Below, in pieces: positions 21,559-32,120 of a stretch of 64,000 bases of DNA. The stretch covers positions 372,001 to 436,000 of the forward strand of contig JADQAV010000009.1 of the NCBI GenBank assembly GCA_019775845.1, written 5' to 3'. The first letter of the stretch is position 1; each line of letters begins with the position of its first letter. The translations under genes were made by a program, and so were the position numbers. A model generated the notes under the pieces. The model was not told the DNA's origin, searched no databases, and saw nothing but the letters and a program-made list of their open reading frames with translations. The stretch comes from Myrmaecium sp. VS I D KN 1. Its lineage: Eukaryota > Ascomycota > Dothideomycetes > Valsariales > Valsariaceae.

Positions 21559-23526
21559 ATGTACCTCCCGTTCCTGCTCCTGCTCCTCGACACCGCATCC
21601 GCCTACCAGCACGCGTCCTCCCGCCTGAGCGACTCCGGCGTCCGGCGGTTCGAGCTGACCCTCACCTGGGGCGCCGCAGCCCCGGACGGATACGAGCGCG
21701 ACGTGATCCTCGTGAACGGTGACTTCCCCGCTCCGCTGCTCAAGCTGAAGGAAGGCGAGCAGGCGGAGATTCGCGTCGTCAACGAGTTGCCGTTCGACAC
21801 CGCCATCCATTTCCACGGTGAGTCGTGCTTCCCCCGCTCACGGCAAAATATGGGTGCAGAGGGGTGCTAAGGGGGGTTTCCGTCTCGGCAGGAATATCGC
21901 AGTTCAGGACGCCGTGGTCGGATGGCGTGCCGGGCATCACCCAGCGGCCCATTCCGGCCGGCGGCAGCTTCACCCACCGCTGGACGGCCGCGCAGCCCGG
22001 GAGCTTCTGGTACCACGCACACTCCCGCGGCCAGATGCAGGATGGCCTCTTCGGGCCGATCATCGTGACGCCCTCCAACAGCACCAAGCGGCCTTTCGCG
22101 CTCATTCCGGGCATCGATTCTCGCGCGGTGGCCAAGGCCATCGAGGCCGAGCGCAACGTCGAGCCGCTGCTGCTCTCGGACTGGTGGCATATGAACTCGC
22201 CGGACAACTGGAACCTTGCGGTAGACTCTGGCGTCGAGATCGCATGCGTCGATTCTTTGCTGATCAATGGGAAAGGAACGGTGGACTGCTGGTCGCGCCA
22301 GAAGCTTGAGAAGTGGTCGCGGCCTGAGGCAAAACCACTCCTTGGGGAGAGAAATATCACTGAGAAAGGGTGAGTTGAACGTTTCTTTGTCGAGAGAGAC
22401 ATACCTAACCTAACGCGCATTCAGATGCCTTCCAGCCGAAGCGCTCGCGGCACGAGCAACAAACGCTGCAAATATCCCTGCAATCCCGGACGCCGTGTTC
22501 AACAAATGCGTTCCGCGGAGAGGGAAGTCGGAGGTCATCAAAGTCTCGAGTGACCCCCAAGATCTCTCCATCATCGCCTTCGATGTGATCTCCACCGCCA
22601 GCACCCAAACGATGATGTTCTCCATCGACTCCCACACCCTCTGGGTGTACGCGGCCGACGGCCACTACATCGAGCCCGTCGCCGTCGAAGCCCTTCCCGT
22701 CGCCAACGGCGACCGCTACTCCGTCCTCGTCGAGCTCGACCAGCCCGTGGCTAACTACACGATCCGCGCGACCTCCATCTCCATCAACCAGCTGATCGAA
22801 ACCCACGCCATGCTGGCATACGACACCACCACCCGCGGCCGACGCGCCGCCACCGCAACGGCAAAGCGCTGGATCAACCCAGACGGCAAGCCGACCGCTA
22901 GCGACGTGCGCGTCTTCTCCATCGACGGGACGAAGAACTATCCGCTCGAGCCCCCGGCCCGACACAGCAACCACACCCACCACCTGCACCTGCTGATGGA
23001 AGGGCCGTCCTACCTCTGGGGGCTGAACGACTCCGCCCTCGCCGTGAACGCGCTCGAGGACGCCCGGACCCCGCTCCTGTACGTCGACCCGCCCTTGCCC
23101 GCCCACGATGCCGCCGAACCCGCCCTCCTCACCTCCCTCAATAACACCTGGGTCGACCTCATCTTTCACGTCCACACCCTCGTTCACCCGCCCCACCCCA
23201 TCCATAAGCACGGCTGCCCCGCTTACGTCCTCGGCCGTGGCACGGGGAATTTTCCTTACGACACTGTTGCTGACGCACTTGCTGCTGACCCCGGCCTGCT
23301 CAACCTTGACACCCCCTTGCTCCGCGATGGTTGGATCATCCCCGCCCCGGATGAGCGCAATGGCTCCGTTGGCGCTTGGCTCGTCGTTCGCTATTGGAGC
23401 AAGGATCCCGGTGCTTGGCTGTTGCACTGCCACATCCAAAGTCATCTCAGCGGCGGCATGGCCGCGGTGATTGCGGATGGTATCGACGCTTGGCCGAAAG
23501 CGCCGAAGGAGTACCAGTTGACTTGA
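21559..23526 (+). CDS. Secreted multicopper oxidase (laccase-like)
   Basis: Three exons, 21559-21817, 21892-22369 and 22425-23526, encode 612 aa; introns are 74 nt (branch GTGCTAAG) and 55 nt (branch CCTAAC). Residues 1-16 (MYLPFLLLLLDTASAY) form a signal peptide. All four copper-ligand blocks are present: HFHGI (formed across intron 1), WYHAHS, HPIHKHG and HCHIQSHLSGGM, giving the T1, T2 and T3 sites; the Met after the last block marks the T1 axial position. WSDGVPGITQRPI and GSFWYHAHSRGQMQDGLFGPIIV are typical cupredoxin 1 text. Such enzymes oxidise phenols, pigments or metal ions with O2 in the wall or medium. Substrate cannot be fixed from sequence; the ascorbate-oxidase-like fungal MCO group is as likely as a true laccase. 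Confidence 0.9.
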
Positions 23527-24103
23527 CGGATGTATTTGTGGTTGTGTTGCTGTATGTGCTGGTGTTTGTAACGGTAGACTTTTGCATTTGTGCGGGTTGA
23601 GAAGTACATAAAGAATTTGGACTGAGTGGAAGAGGAACATGATGAGATAAGGAAACTGGACTGATAATGAAAGGTCATGTTTGAAATGCGAGCATGTACG
23701 CTGTAACGGTCTGTGAGGCGTTGGCAATGCAGAGTAGCCTTTTTTTTCTCCCGACTTCATCAACCAGCTCCACTTGCAGGCTGGGCTGGGCTGTTTCTGA
23801 CATCTGGGGAAATAGACCTGCGACTAACAAAGTGACGAAAGACGGCAGAAGTCATGAATTTTCATCTTGGAAACTGTCAAGCCGCATGGTATTTGGGTAT
23901 GGAGCCCAGGGCGCAGCCAAGATGACCCAAAGCACGTCACCTCCGCAGAAGCCTCATAAGGAAATAGCGGATTCAGCCGCTTCCGAAACTTACTGACCGA
24001 AAAGAAACCAAGGGTGAAAAGTGATCTGGGGGCTGGAACATGTCGTGAACTTTACCAGGACCGCCAATGAGCCGTAATCTCTCCCTGTCCCGGCCAGTCC
24101 CAA
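23527..24103. other. Convergent 3' intergenic region
   Basis: Shared 3' flanks of the oxidase and F-box-like genes. Only short frames; no signal recognised. Confidence 0.5.
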
Positions 24104-24913
24104 TCAATCAGGCACGACAAACGGCCGTTCCTGCGTCCCATCCTGCTCTTGCACCTCCTGCCGTTCGCCATCGAAACCCTCCTCATCAACCTTCAGCCGT
24201 TTCGACGGCCGATCATGCACGTCCTCGCTCGCTCCCGCATCTCTCACGCCGTGCTCCTCCCCGGCATCTTCATCCGGCCGCCGCAGCACCATCTTCTCCC
24301 CCCGCCACCGTATCCGACCCAGATGACCATACATCGACAGCTGATCGTACTGCAAGTCCAGCGGCCGATAGCGCACCGCGAGGAAGCAGTCCGTCCGCAT
24401 GGTCGTCACCCTCGACGTGGACGGGCCCCTCCTCCACCGCACGTGCGGCGCGCCGTCGGGCTCCACCAGCCCCACCGCTCGCAGCTCCGGCCCCAGGTTG
24501 ACCTTGGTCATCTGCAGCGTGCCGCGGAGGTGGCGGGCGTGGGTGTCGGGTAGGTTGGCGGTGAAGGTCCGCAGCGCGGAGAAGGAGTGGAAGGTTGGTC
24601 GGTAGAGGGGTAGGTAGGTTTGGTAGAAGAGTGAGGAGGCTTCGCGGTGGATCTGCCGGTTTAGCTGGAGGAGGGGAAGCAGGCGCGGTGGGTAGGTGAA
24701 GGTCGGCATCATGGCATTGTCGTCGGGGCCTCTGCCGTGGTCGGTCACGCTGGGAGGCAGAGCGCGAAATGCGGTTTTGATCGCGATGTCGGGAATGGGA
24801 TGGCGGCTATGTATGTCGGCTGGCTGAGGCTCGGATCTGTCGAAGGTGATGTCGAAGCATGCGATGTATATCTCATTGCGCAGTTCGCCGGGCAAGGACA
24901 GGAGGTTCGGCAT
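24104..24913 (-). CDS. F-box-like / 2EXR-type protein, 269 aa
   Basis: The N-terminus MPNLLSLPGELRNEIY carries the LPxELRxxIY pattern common to fungal F-box-like and 2EXR proteins. It is followed by a PPRLLPLLQLNRQIHREASSLF segment in which 'LLQLNRQIHREA' is the usual second motif of this group. The middle predicts mixed alpha/beta structure with RTDCFLAVRYRPLDLQYDQL. The C-terminus is acidic and probably disordered. In fungi such proteins form large, fast-evolving families; a role in SCF ubiquitin ligases is possible but not shown. I chose the ATG at 24913 because the motif follows at once and no upstream in-frame ATG is present. Single exon. Confidence 0.7.
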   Translation of the reverse strand: MPNLLSLPGELRNEIYIACFDITFDRSEPQPADIHSRHPIPDIAIKTAFRALPPSVTDHGRGPDDNAMMPTFTYPPRLLPLLQLNRQIHREASSLFYQTYLPLYRPTFHSFSALRTFTANLPDTHARHLRGTLQMTKVNLGPELRAVGLVEPDGAPHVRWRRGPSTSRVTTMRTDCFLAVRYRPLDLQYDQLSMYGHLGRIRWRGEKMVLRRPDEDAGEEHGVRDAGASEDVHDRPSKRLKVDEEGFDGERQEVQEQDGTQERPFVVPD

Positions 24914-26310
24914 TGTTGGCACGGCACGAGAAAGAGCGGAGGCCAGCGACGGCCGAGAAAAACCTCACGGTGGGGAGTTGACAGCACGTGGAGCGAAGCA
25001 GTTGGCAAGTCACATCTGAGTCCGGGTCAGTTCGGGTCAGAGCAGCATATATAATTCACAGGAACGCAGGTCGTGATATCGGAGAGTAGTGGAGAAGAGG
25101 GGGTGGAGGTCCGGAAGTTAATAAACGTCGTCACTGTCGCACCGTCTTGGCGCCAAGAGCATTCCAGCAATTCACATCATGACCGCATCTCTGTCAAGAT
25201 GTGTTGCGTAGGACAGGCGGACTCGGATTCTTTAGATTTCAAGATTGAGTGCTTCGACTCTTTATCTCTGACGTGCAGTCCTGCTTATGGCTCCGCAATA
25301 GGTTACATCAGCACAAGACAGCTCGACAAGGCTGGCGGCAATGATGAGGCTGTGGACAATACTCCTACGCATATCATAACAACTTTTGGATTGGGAGCAA
25401 ATAGCGTGAAGGGAGTATTGTTGTCAGATACATCCATTGCTTTGACTCGACCCACTTCCTCAAAGCTGAAGGAATACCACACACACTGCAGGATGACTAC
25501 CAACATATGACCGAACAATCAGCATCAAGCAAACCTAGCTCCCACCAATCACTCCTGCACTTTCAACAACCCTCTCCTCCTCTTCACCCACTCCATGATT
25601 CGCATATCAAGCATCCTCGAGGGAAAGCACTTATCAGTTTTATCCGGGCTCGAAGATCGGCAGCAGCGAGCACAAAATAGGAAAGCCCCAAAGCAACTTT
25701 AAAAACAACCGAAGAGATATTCATGGTACAATGAAAGACACCGCAAGACACCATATAATCCACAATACAAGAAAATGTCATCCCCAGGCATTTTCAGGAT
25801 CGCGCCAAGTCTTCCCCAGCATGCGTAGGTGGATGACTGGCTGGCTGGCCGACTGAGGACGTCCGAACCCTTGGCCTCGACCGTGTTGATCACCTGTAAA
25901 ACTGGTCGAGGACGGCCCGTCGCATTCAAAGATGGAGGGATCATGGATGTCGACATTCTGGCGTTTCTGCGGTTCGGCTTCTGCCCATGGTAACATACGG
26001 TATTAGAAAGGAGGAACTTGAGGGGTGGAACGGTGGGAACGTCCTTAGCCGGTCAGACCTTCTGAGCGGAGTGTGAACGAAGGAGGACAGAGGTTGCGTA
26101 TATCAAGAGTGCATTCTGGTATGATAGTCTACCTTTGTGCGGACTAGTGAGTGTCCGGCATATCTTAAAACCCTCATGAACTTTTCTGTCAGGAGTATAT
26201 CCACCCGCCAGATCGACTCATGTACTCCATCCTGTATCAAAGTGCGAACATGTCCGTTAAAGCAGACCATTGCAAGTGGCCAGTGGCAGACATCCCCCAC
26301 TGCATGCCAC
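24914..26310. other. Intergenic, 1.4 kb, no secure gene
   Basis: Mixed AT/GC DNA. A 72-codon minus-strand frame (25996-25778, MLPWAEAEPQKRQNVDIHD..) has ordinary composition and could be an exon, but no partner or family was seen, so I leave it uncalled. Confidence 0.4.
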
Positions 26311-27291
26311 CTACACCCTCACAGGCCGACCCATCAACCTCTCCACCTCGGCTTCAGACAAATAACACTGCCCATCCCTCGCCGCACGCTTCTTCTCCCT
26401 CTCCCTCCTTACCAACTCCCTCTGCACCCTCTCCTCCTGCTTCTCCACCTGCGCCATCCTCCTCTCCTCCCCCTCCCACCGCCTGCGCCTCCGCGCCTCC
26501 TCCCTCTCCAAGAACGCCCGATGCTCCGCCTCCCACCTCGCCTTCACCCGCTCCACCAACTCCACCTCGCGCTCCGCGACCTCCGTCGTGAGCGCCGGGT
26601 GGCGGCGCAGGAACGCGGCGACCCCGTCGCTCGCGCCCGCGTTCACGTACCGGTCGTGGTGCGCCCGCTGGTAGGCGAGGTTGTGCAGCAGGTGCTGGCG
26701 CACGCGGTCGCTGGGGTGGAGGGCGAAGATACGAGAGCAGATTTCCCCGGTGAGGAGGCGGTTGGCGTGGGTGCTGATCCAGTTTGTGATGCTGTTGCGG
26801 AGGGCGCCGTCGACGAGGCAGGTGAGCTCGAGGGCGCACATGCATTGGTAGAGCTCGAGCTGCTTGAGGATGGGGGCCGGGCACTGGAAGTCGACGCGGC
26901 CTGGGGTGGTGGCCCATTTGTAGAGGAAGTCGATGAGGTATTGGAGTGCGCCTAGCGAGCCGAAGTTGGCGGGCAAAGTGAGTTGGTCCTTATTTTCGCC
27001 GATGAGCTGCGTGTGCGCGAGCTGGCAGAAGTGGAGCAGGATGCCCTTGGGGAGCTTGTAGGCGAGAACGTTGCCGTTGGCTTCTGGGAGGTAGACGGGG
27101 ACCATGTCGCCTTGGACTAACTTCTGACGCTTCTCGAATGGGAGACCGAGTGGGGCATGAAGCGCGCCTTGACCGGCCGACTTGACTTGTCCGCCTGCGG
27201 CGAGGTCCTTGCTGGCTTCTGACTTGCTGGGCAAACTCATCTTCGCGTTGGTGGTAGCGACGGGAAGAGCGTTGTTGCTAAGAGGAGACAT
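26311..27291 (-). CDS. BTB/POZ-like protein with C-terminal coiled coil, 326 aa
   Basis: Single exon. After a disordered 55-residue lead, residues about 60-160 read like a fungal BTB-type domain: GDMVPVYLPEANGNVLAYKL, then KGILLHFCQLAHTQL, GALQYLIDFLYKW and ILKQLELYQCMCALELTCL, i.e. a strand-helix core ending in a 'YL..FLY.W' helix. The last third is a long charged helix, Glu/Arg-rich (ERVKARWEAEHRAFLEREEA, then RRMAQVEKQEERVQRELV), likely a coiled coil. It ends with QCYLSEAEVERLMGRPVRV. A role as an adaptor is inferred only from the fold type. No near neighbour suggests a pathway. Confidence 0.6.
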   Translation of the reverse strand: MSPLSNNALPVATTNAKMSLPSKSEASKDLAAGGQVKSAGQGALHAPLGLPFEKRQKLVQGDMVPVYLPEANGNVLAYKLPKGILLHFCQLAHTQLIGENKDQLTLPANFGSLGALQYLIDFLYKWATTPGRVDFQCPAPILKQLELYQCMCALELTCLVDGALRNSITNWISTHANRLLTGEICSRIFALHPSDRVRQHLLHNLAYQRAHHDRYVNAGASDGVAAFLRRHPALTTEVAEREVELVERVKARWEAEHRAFLEREEARRRRRWEGEERRMAQVEKQEERVQRELVRREREKKRAARDGQCYLSEAEVERLMGRPVRV

Positions 27292-28095
27292 TGAAAGTTG
27301 GGTTTCGACGAAATTGTTTGAACCGTGAAAGTTGGTGTTTAGAGATGGAAAGCAGAGTGGTTTATATGTCTGTAGGAACTTGTGTGCAAGCCTCTGTGCA
27401 GGAAGTGCGTTGAGTTGTTAAGTCGAAGTTGCAAGGGAAAGTTAAGTGAATGGAAACGGAAGTTGTTAAGTTCAAACAGAGAAACGCCCCGAATTTATGT
27501 GACGAGGTCGAGGCAATGATATAAGCAGGATTTGTTGAAGCAAACGGACGGTCTCCAGGCAACTTTCTTGCCTGGTCACGGGTTGCTGTGACACCACTGC
27601 GGACGGTTCGGTTTGTGTTGGTCTTGTAATGCAGATGCCTGTCGTTTGTCACAATCGCTTGCAAGTCAGCTCCGGAAATCAAGAACCTGGGATGTAAAGA
27701 GAGATGTAGTGATATATGACTTTAGGATGAATGAAGCTGAATAAATGATCAAATGGACTCTTCATTAAATCTACAAGGACTCTTGCCTTGACCGGGAGGC
27801 GGTCTGAAGCGTAAGTTATAACGATAATATCAGAATGAGGCGACTCGCGGATCCTGAATCCCCTCGAGAACGTGAGGTGTTGTTCATAACCTACTGAAGG
27901 CAACCCGTATCCTTGACCGCAATTTCACCATTTAGAATAAAGATGTGTAATGGAGTGAGAGAAGGAGGGCTGGACCATTTCGCTCACAGCGAGGCAAGCT
28001 TAGCCGTTATGTCCACTTTCGCTTCTTCGCTTCGAGTTCTCGACCACAACGCACACTGTTCACTCGGGAAAGATTCCTCGCTTCCTACGATATAA
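27292..28095. promoter_or_regulatory. Upstream region of the BTB-like gene
   Basis: No gene seen. The first 100 nt upstream of 27291 should hold the leader of the minus-strand gene. Confidence 0.4.
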
Positions 28096-28776
28096 TGTTT
28101 GGACATATCACCATGTCCCCAACGCCGGCCCGCGAGATCCAGGTCTTCCGCAAACAGCTCGCCTCCAGCCCCGAACGCTGGAGGAAGCTAGAGTGAGATT
28201 AACGCTCAATTGGAGAACCAAAATAAATGTCTTATAAGGTTAGTACTTGATACTCCCGCGAAGCCCAAGACTATGGACACGCACAACTGATCTTCTTCAG
28301 ACACTTCTTTCCGTTACAAGATCACGCTCGGCATGAACCTGGTGTCGAGCCATGCTTCATGCCCGGCTAGCGACGTCAGCTCCTTGAGCCGCAAGGACCG
28401 TATACCGCGGTGGCGACATCAGGTGCGTATTCTGTTCGATAGACGGAATGGACGTATGAAGCGGACGAAACCAGTCACTCTGTTCATTATTATGTCCTCT
28501 AGGAAATAGCTTTCCATGAACCACCCACCGTTCGTTAGTCAAGGTATATTTCTTCCACCGTCAACTCGAATGAAGCAATGGGCTGATCCAGACAAAACTG
28601 TCCGGTTGGGAGGGTAGCGTTCGAGGCGCAGGCGCAGGGAAATCCATAAGAAGAGAGCATAAAGGGATAATGGACATGGAAGAGAGCGAAGAAAGACTAA
28701 CGGAAGGGGATAAAGAGGAGTTAATCCGCTTCCTCGCACGAAAGAAGAATAAGTGGCACAGGAGTGAACATTGGTG
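28096..28776 (+). CDS. Doubtful spliced small gene
   Basis: Protein-like pieces lie in order on the plus strand with splice-like borders. Piece 1 (28096 onward) is MFGHITMSPTPAREIQVF..KLASSPERWRKLE-type text ending at a GTGAGA donor. Piece 2 after TTCTTCAG is SFRYKITLGMNLVSSHASCP.. to RWRHQ before GTGCGT. Piece 3 after CCTCTAG is EIAFHEPPT before GTTCGT. Piece 4 after GATCCAG runs from 28592 to a TGA at 28776 (TKLSGWEGSV.., MDMEESEERLTEGDKEELI, RFLARKKNKWHRSEHW). Phases of pieces 2-4 agree, but pieces 1 and 2 do not join in frame with these borders. It may be a gene with a mis-assigned first intron, or a decayed gene. Family unknown. Confidence 0.3.
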
Positions 28777-29161
28777 AAGGGGTATCTCAGTTGCTCTGCG
28801 AATTACTTCGGATCAGCCCAGAGGGCTTAGGAATGGCATCGCCGGGCTGGAGCTTTGTGGTAGGCGATTTCCAAACCGTATCAGAATCAAATATGGGAGT
28901 TGGTCGTAGATGGTGTTGCTGTTCACGTTGAGCTCTGCGTAATCGGACCGGGAAGCTAATACAGGATGAATGGAGATAACGGCAGAAAGAAGGAATGACA
29001 GGGAGTTCATCATCTTTTAGTTTCTACCGTGACATCATCGTCGCTCACTGCTTTTGATCCATAGAATTGGCTATCCTTCCGAGAGGGACGACTGCGAAGC
29101 AGAACCTGCAAAGGGAAGTGAATAAGGTATGTGAACGGATGTCTCATTCCCCAGCGTTCCT
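28777..29161. other. Intergenic, no gene seen
   Basis: 3' flank of the methyltransferase gene; I see nothing supportable. Confidence 0.4.
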
Positions 29162-30879
29162 TCATGCAGACGTCCCCGGCTTCTCATCCTCCGCTGGTCG
29201 GCGGCCGTAAACGAAGTATCTGTGATAGACGACAGTGTCAGCCTTCGTTCCCTACTCCAATCACAAGGAGGGAGGAGCATCCAAATATTTCCTGCTTCCA
29301 GGAAGAGAGGAGAGAACAAATCCATCACACCCCCAAAGGTAAAGCAGATCCACTCACATAGTCCAATACCCATGCATCCTCGTATTCAAAATATCCGCCC
29401 GGGCACCCGCGGCCAGCACTTGCACCTCCTCAGCCGACCAGCCGAGTAAGCGGGTGAGGGGTGCCAGCGCGACGCCTTCGACCCCTTGCAGCTGATTCTC
29501 CCGGTTCCACAGCCCGAGCTGCTTCAGCTTCTTGTCCTTCGGCCATGTGTTGATTGGCCATTTCAGTATGACCTCGTGCACGTCGACAAAGCCGGCGTCG
29601 ATCATGTTCTGCGGTTGTGGGGGTGTAAGTTGGAGTTCAGTCCGTATGGGTCTGGAGGGATAGAGAAAGAAAAAGGTGGGAAGCGAAGGGAAGCCAAAAA
29701 CCACCGTGGACAGCGCCGATATCCGCTGACCATCATCGACGTACATACCTTCTTATGATCCCTCGCCACAAAGAACTCCCTTCCCATCCTGCGATACGCA
29801 TCCCCGACCACCTCCAAATATCTCCGGATCCCACAATCATCCGGGACCGTCCCATCATCGCAAAGCACGTCATACCCGTCCTGCAGCTCCACCCACCCGG
29901 TCCCCGGCGTGGTGTGCTCGTAGCAGTTTCGCAGAAATCGCGGCCAGTCGGCGAAGGAACCCATCATCATCCGTGCGTGGATGAAGTCGAAACGCTCGGT
30001 GTAGAGCCATTCGTCTTCGGCGTCGTCGATGAGGAATTTGACGTTCGGTGGGACGATGGAGGGTTGGATCGGGGAGAGGTCGATGGCGAGGATCTGGTTG
30101 CGGTAGGGATTAGGAGGCGTTGCTATTATGATGGGAGATAGGGAGGTTGGGGAAGGTTACGTACGTCGGCTTCGGGGTGTTCGTCGGCTGGTAGGGCGAC
30201 AGTGTCAGCGCTTGATAGGGATGTTGTGGAGAAGCTTGGTCTGGAGAGAGAGAGGTAGGCGTTGTATGATGGCCCGGTTACATACCAAAATCGATCGCCC
30301 AAATCCCCGTCCCAGTGCCGACGTCCAAGCACCGACGAACGTTTTTCACCGGGGCAAGGTGCAATTTCCCATCCAATGTGAGTGTGAAAAGGGCGTGTTG
30401 CAAGTCTGCTCGTCATGTCAGCACCGCGAATCGCGGAGCATTCCTCCGACACGCAGGTTTCATCAATCTACCCAGCCTGTCATTCTCGATGTCATCGTTC
30501 GGTATCGCATATTCTGCACATGTGAGTATCAGCGTATGGATCCAAGGAGGTATGTGTAGGCGAAGCGGATACGTACTCCCTTCGCGGTACGAATGGTACG
30601 TTCGCCCGTTCTCCTCGCGGTACTTTAGGATGCTGGAGGACAATGACGCGCTGCGTGACGTTGCGCTGCAAGAGAGGGTTAGGTGACTGCTTAGAATCTG
30701 TCAACGTAAAGCCTCGTACTCTGAAAAGGTGGAGTCCCCATCCGTCTGGAGTGATGAAGGGGTGTGTTAGTCTCTATCTGAAAGCACGCTTCTGCGTCTG
30801 ACGTCCCCGAACTCACTTCATCCGCAGCTGGGTCGGCCTCGATAGGTACCGTAGGCAGTGTGAGCACGGTTGAAGCCAT
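29162..30879 (-). CDS. LaeA-like SAM-dependent methyltransferase, nine exons
   Basis: Class I methyltransferase of the fungal LaeA/Llm type, whose members control or serve secondary metabolism. Exons by splice signals and phase: 30879-30817, 30745-30720, 30665-30577, 30513-30472, 30405-30286, 30187-30165, 30093-29749, 29608-29358, 29219-29162; 338 aa. Two exons are only 26 and 23 nt. The spliced product reads [20 protein letters not shown], then [38 protein letters not shown], the SAM loop [66 protein letters not shown], and ends [11 protein letters not shown]. This order is the family pattern; several motifs exist only after splicing, which supports the model. It could be an orphan methyltransferase and not a global regulator. 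Confidence 0.88.
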
Positions 30880-32120
30880 CCTGGAAGGATATCGCAAACA
30901 AGAAGAGTGATCCGATCGATGGAAAGGACTATACACAATGCGAGGTGCCGATATCGAGCGTTTGGAGAACTCGGAGCGGTGGTCGCAGAAACGTGGAAGC
31001 AGGGAAGGGAAGTTGAGGGAGAGAAAGAGGAGGAGAACGACTATAGGACTCGAGGAAAAGAAGAGAAAAAGACAGAGAACCCGACAGAAAGGAAACCATC
31101 CTACCTTTTATACAAACACATAGAAAAGCCGTCCTCACCACCTACCCTGTACTTAATACTCTTCGCCTGTCCAATTCCGTACCGAGGCCGAAGCAGGGGA
31201 ACCACCTGAGGTTGATGTTGGTGCCGTTCTCCATCCTTGATGCTGCAGAAGTTAACGTCGGGGGATGCCGGGAAATGCATAAGCGCCCGCTGTGCCGCAT
31301 GGCAAAACTCCTTGGCCCCACATTGGAACAGCGACCCCGCATAGCGGGCAAGGGTTGCGGGTGGTATAGTTGTCTGGTGGTGGAGAGAACCTTCCGGACT
31401 TGTAATCTAGGGAACATACATGAACTCGAGGAAGCTCGCCAGTCCGCAAAGACGAATAACTATAGACGCGGATGTAGAAGTCGTCACGAGGCGAAAGCAA
31501 CACGCACGGAGAACACGTCAATGAAAAAGAGTAAGTGAAGAAAAGAATCCATATTAAAGACTATCTGCTTCATTCAAGAAGAAAAGAAGGATTAGAGCAG
31601 AGCAGAAGAAAAGGAAGAAAAAAAGAAAAAGCCTCCTGATAATGATGATGTTTGTCAAGCCACTCTCACCTCACGTTTGCTTCCAAATTTTTGAGGGAGA
31701 GAGCAAAGCAATGGGAAGAGGCAACTTGACGGCCCGCCTGGTTCTTCAGAACCTTGAACGCAATACTGAGAAGGCTTGGTAGTGCTCCGCATCGAAACCG
31801 TGTTTTGGGAATGTCGAGTGCCACGTTGAGTGAAGAGAGAAGGAAGATGAGCCGAAAGAAAGAAGAGAAAGAAGGTAAGCATCAAGCAGAAGAAGGTCGA
31901 GAGAGAAAAGCCAGATAAGCCGAGCCACTTCCAGATAATAGGGTGTCAACCCGCTTTCCCGTCGAAAGGAAACAGAAGAAAGGAGGGGCACCAGGCAGCT
32001 AGGGATGCCCAAGAGAGCATTTCGGTCGTTTGCTGCAGCTGAAGAGGTGCGTGGAAGAAAAAGAAAAAATTCGATAAGCGATCTCTCCGTATTCTTCAGC
32101 AGGAGAAGTCAGACTCGACG
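30880..32120. other. Intergenic, 1.2 kb
   Basis: Upstream of the methyltransferase gene and downstream of the secreted-protein gene. A/G-rich plus strand at about 31540-31640 and 31840-31900 (GAAGAAA repeats). No gene seen. Confidence 0.45.

Noticed and set aside
22405-23763. 452-codon minus-strand frame over the oxidase gene
   Set aside because: Antisense of exon 3 of the multicopper oxidase, whose copper motifs fix the plus strand as coding.
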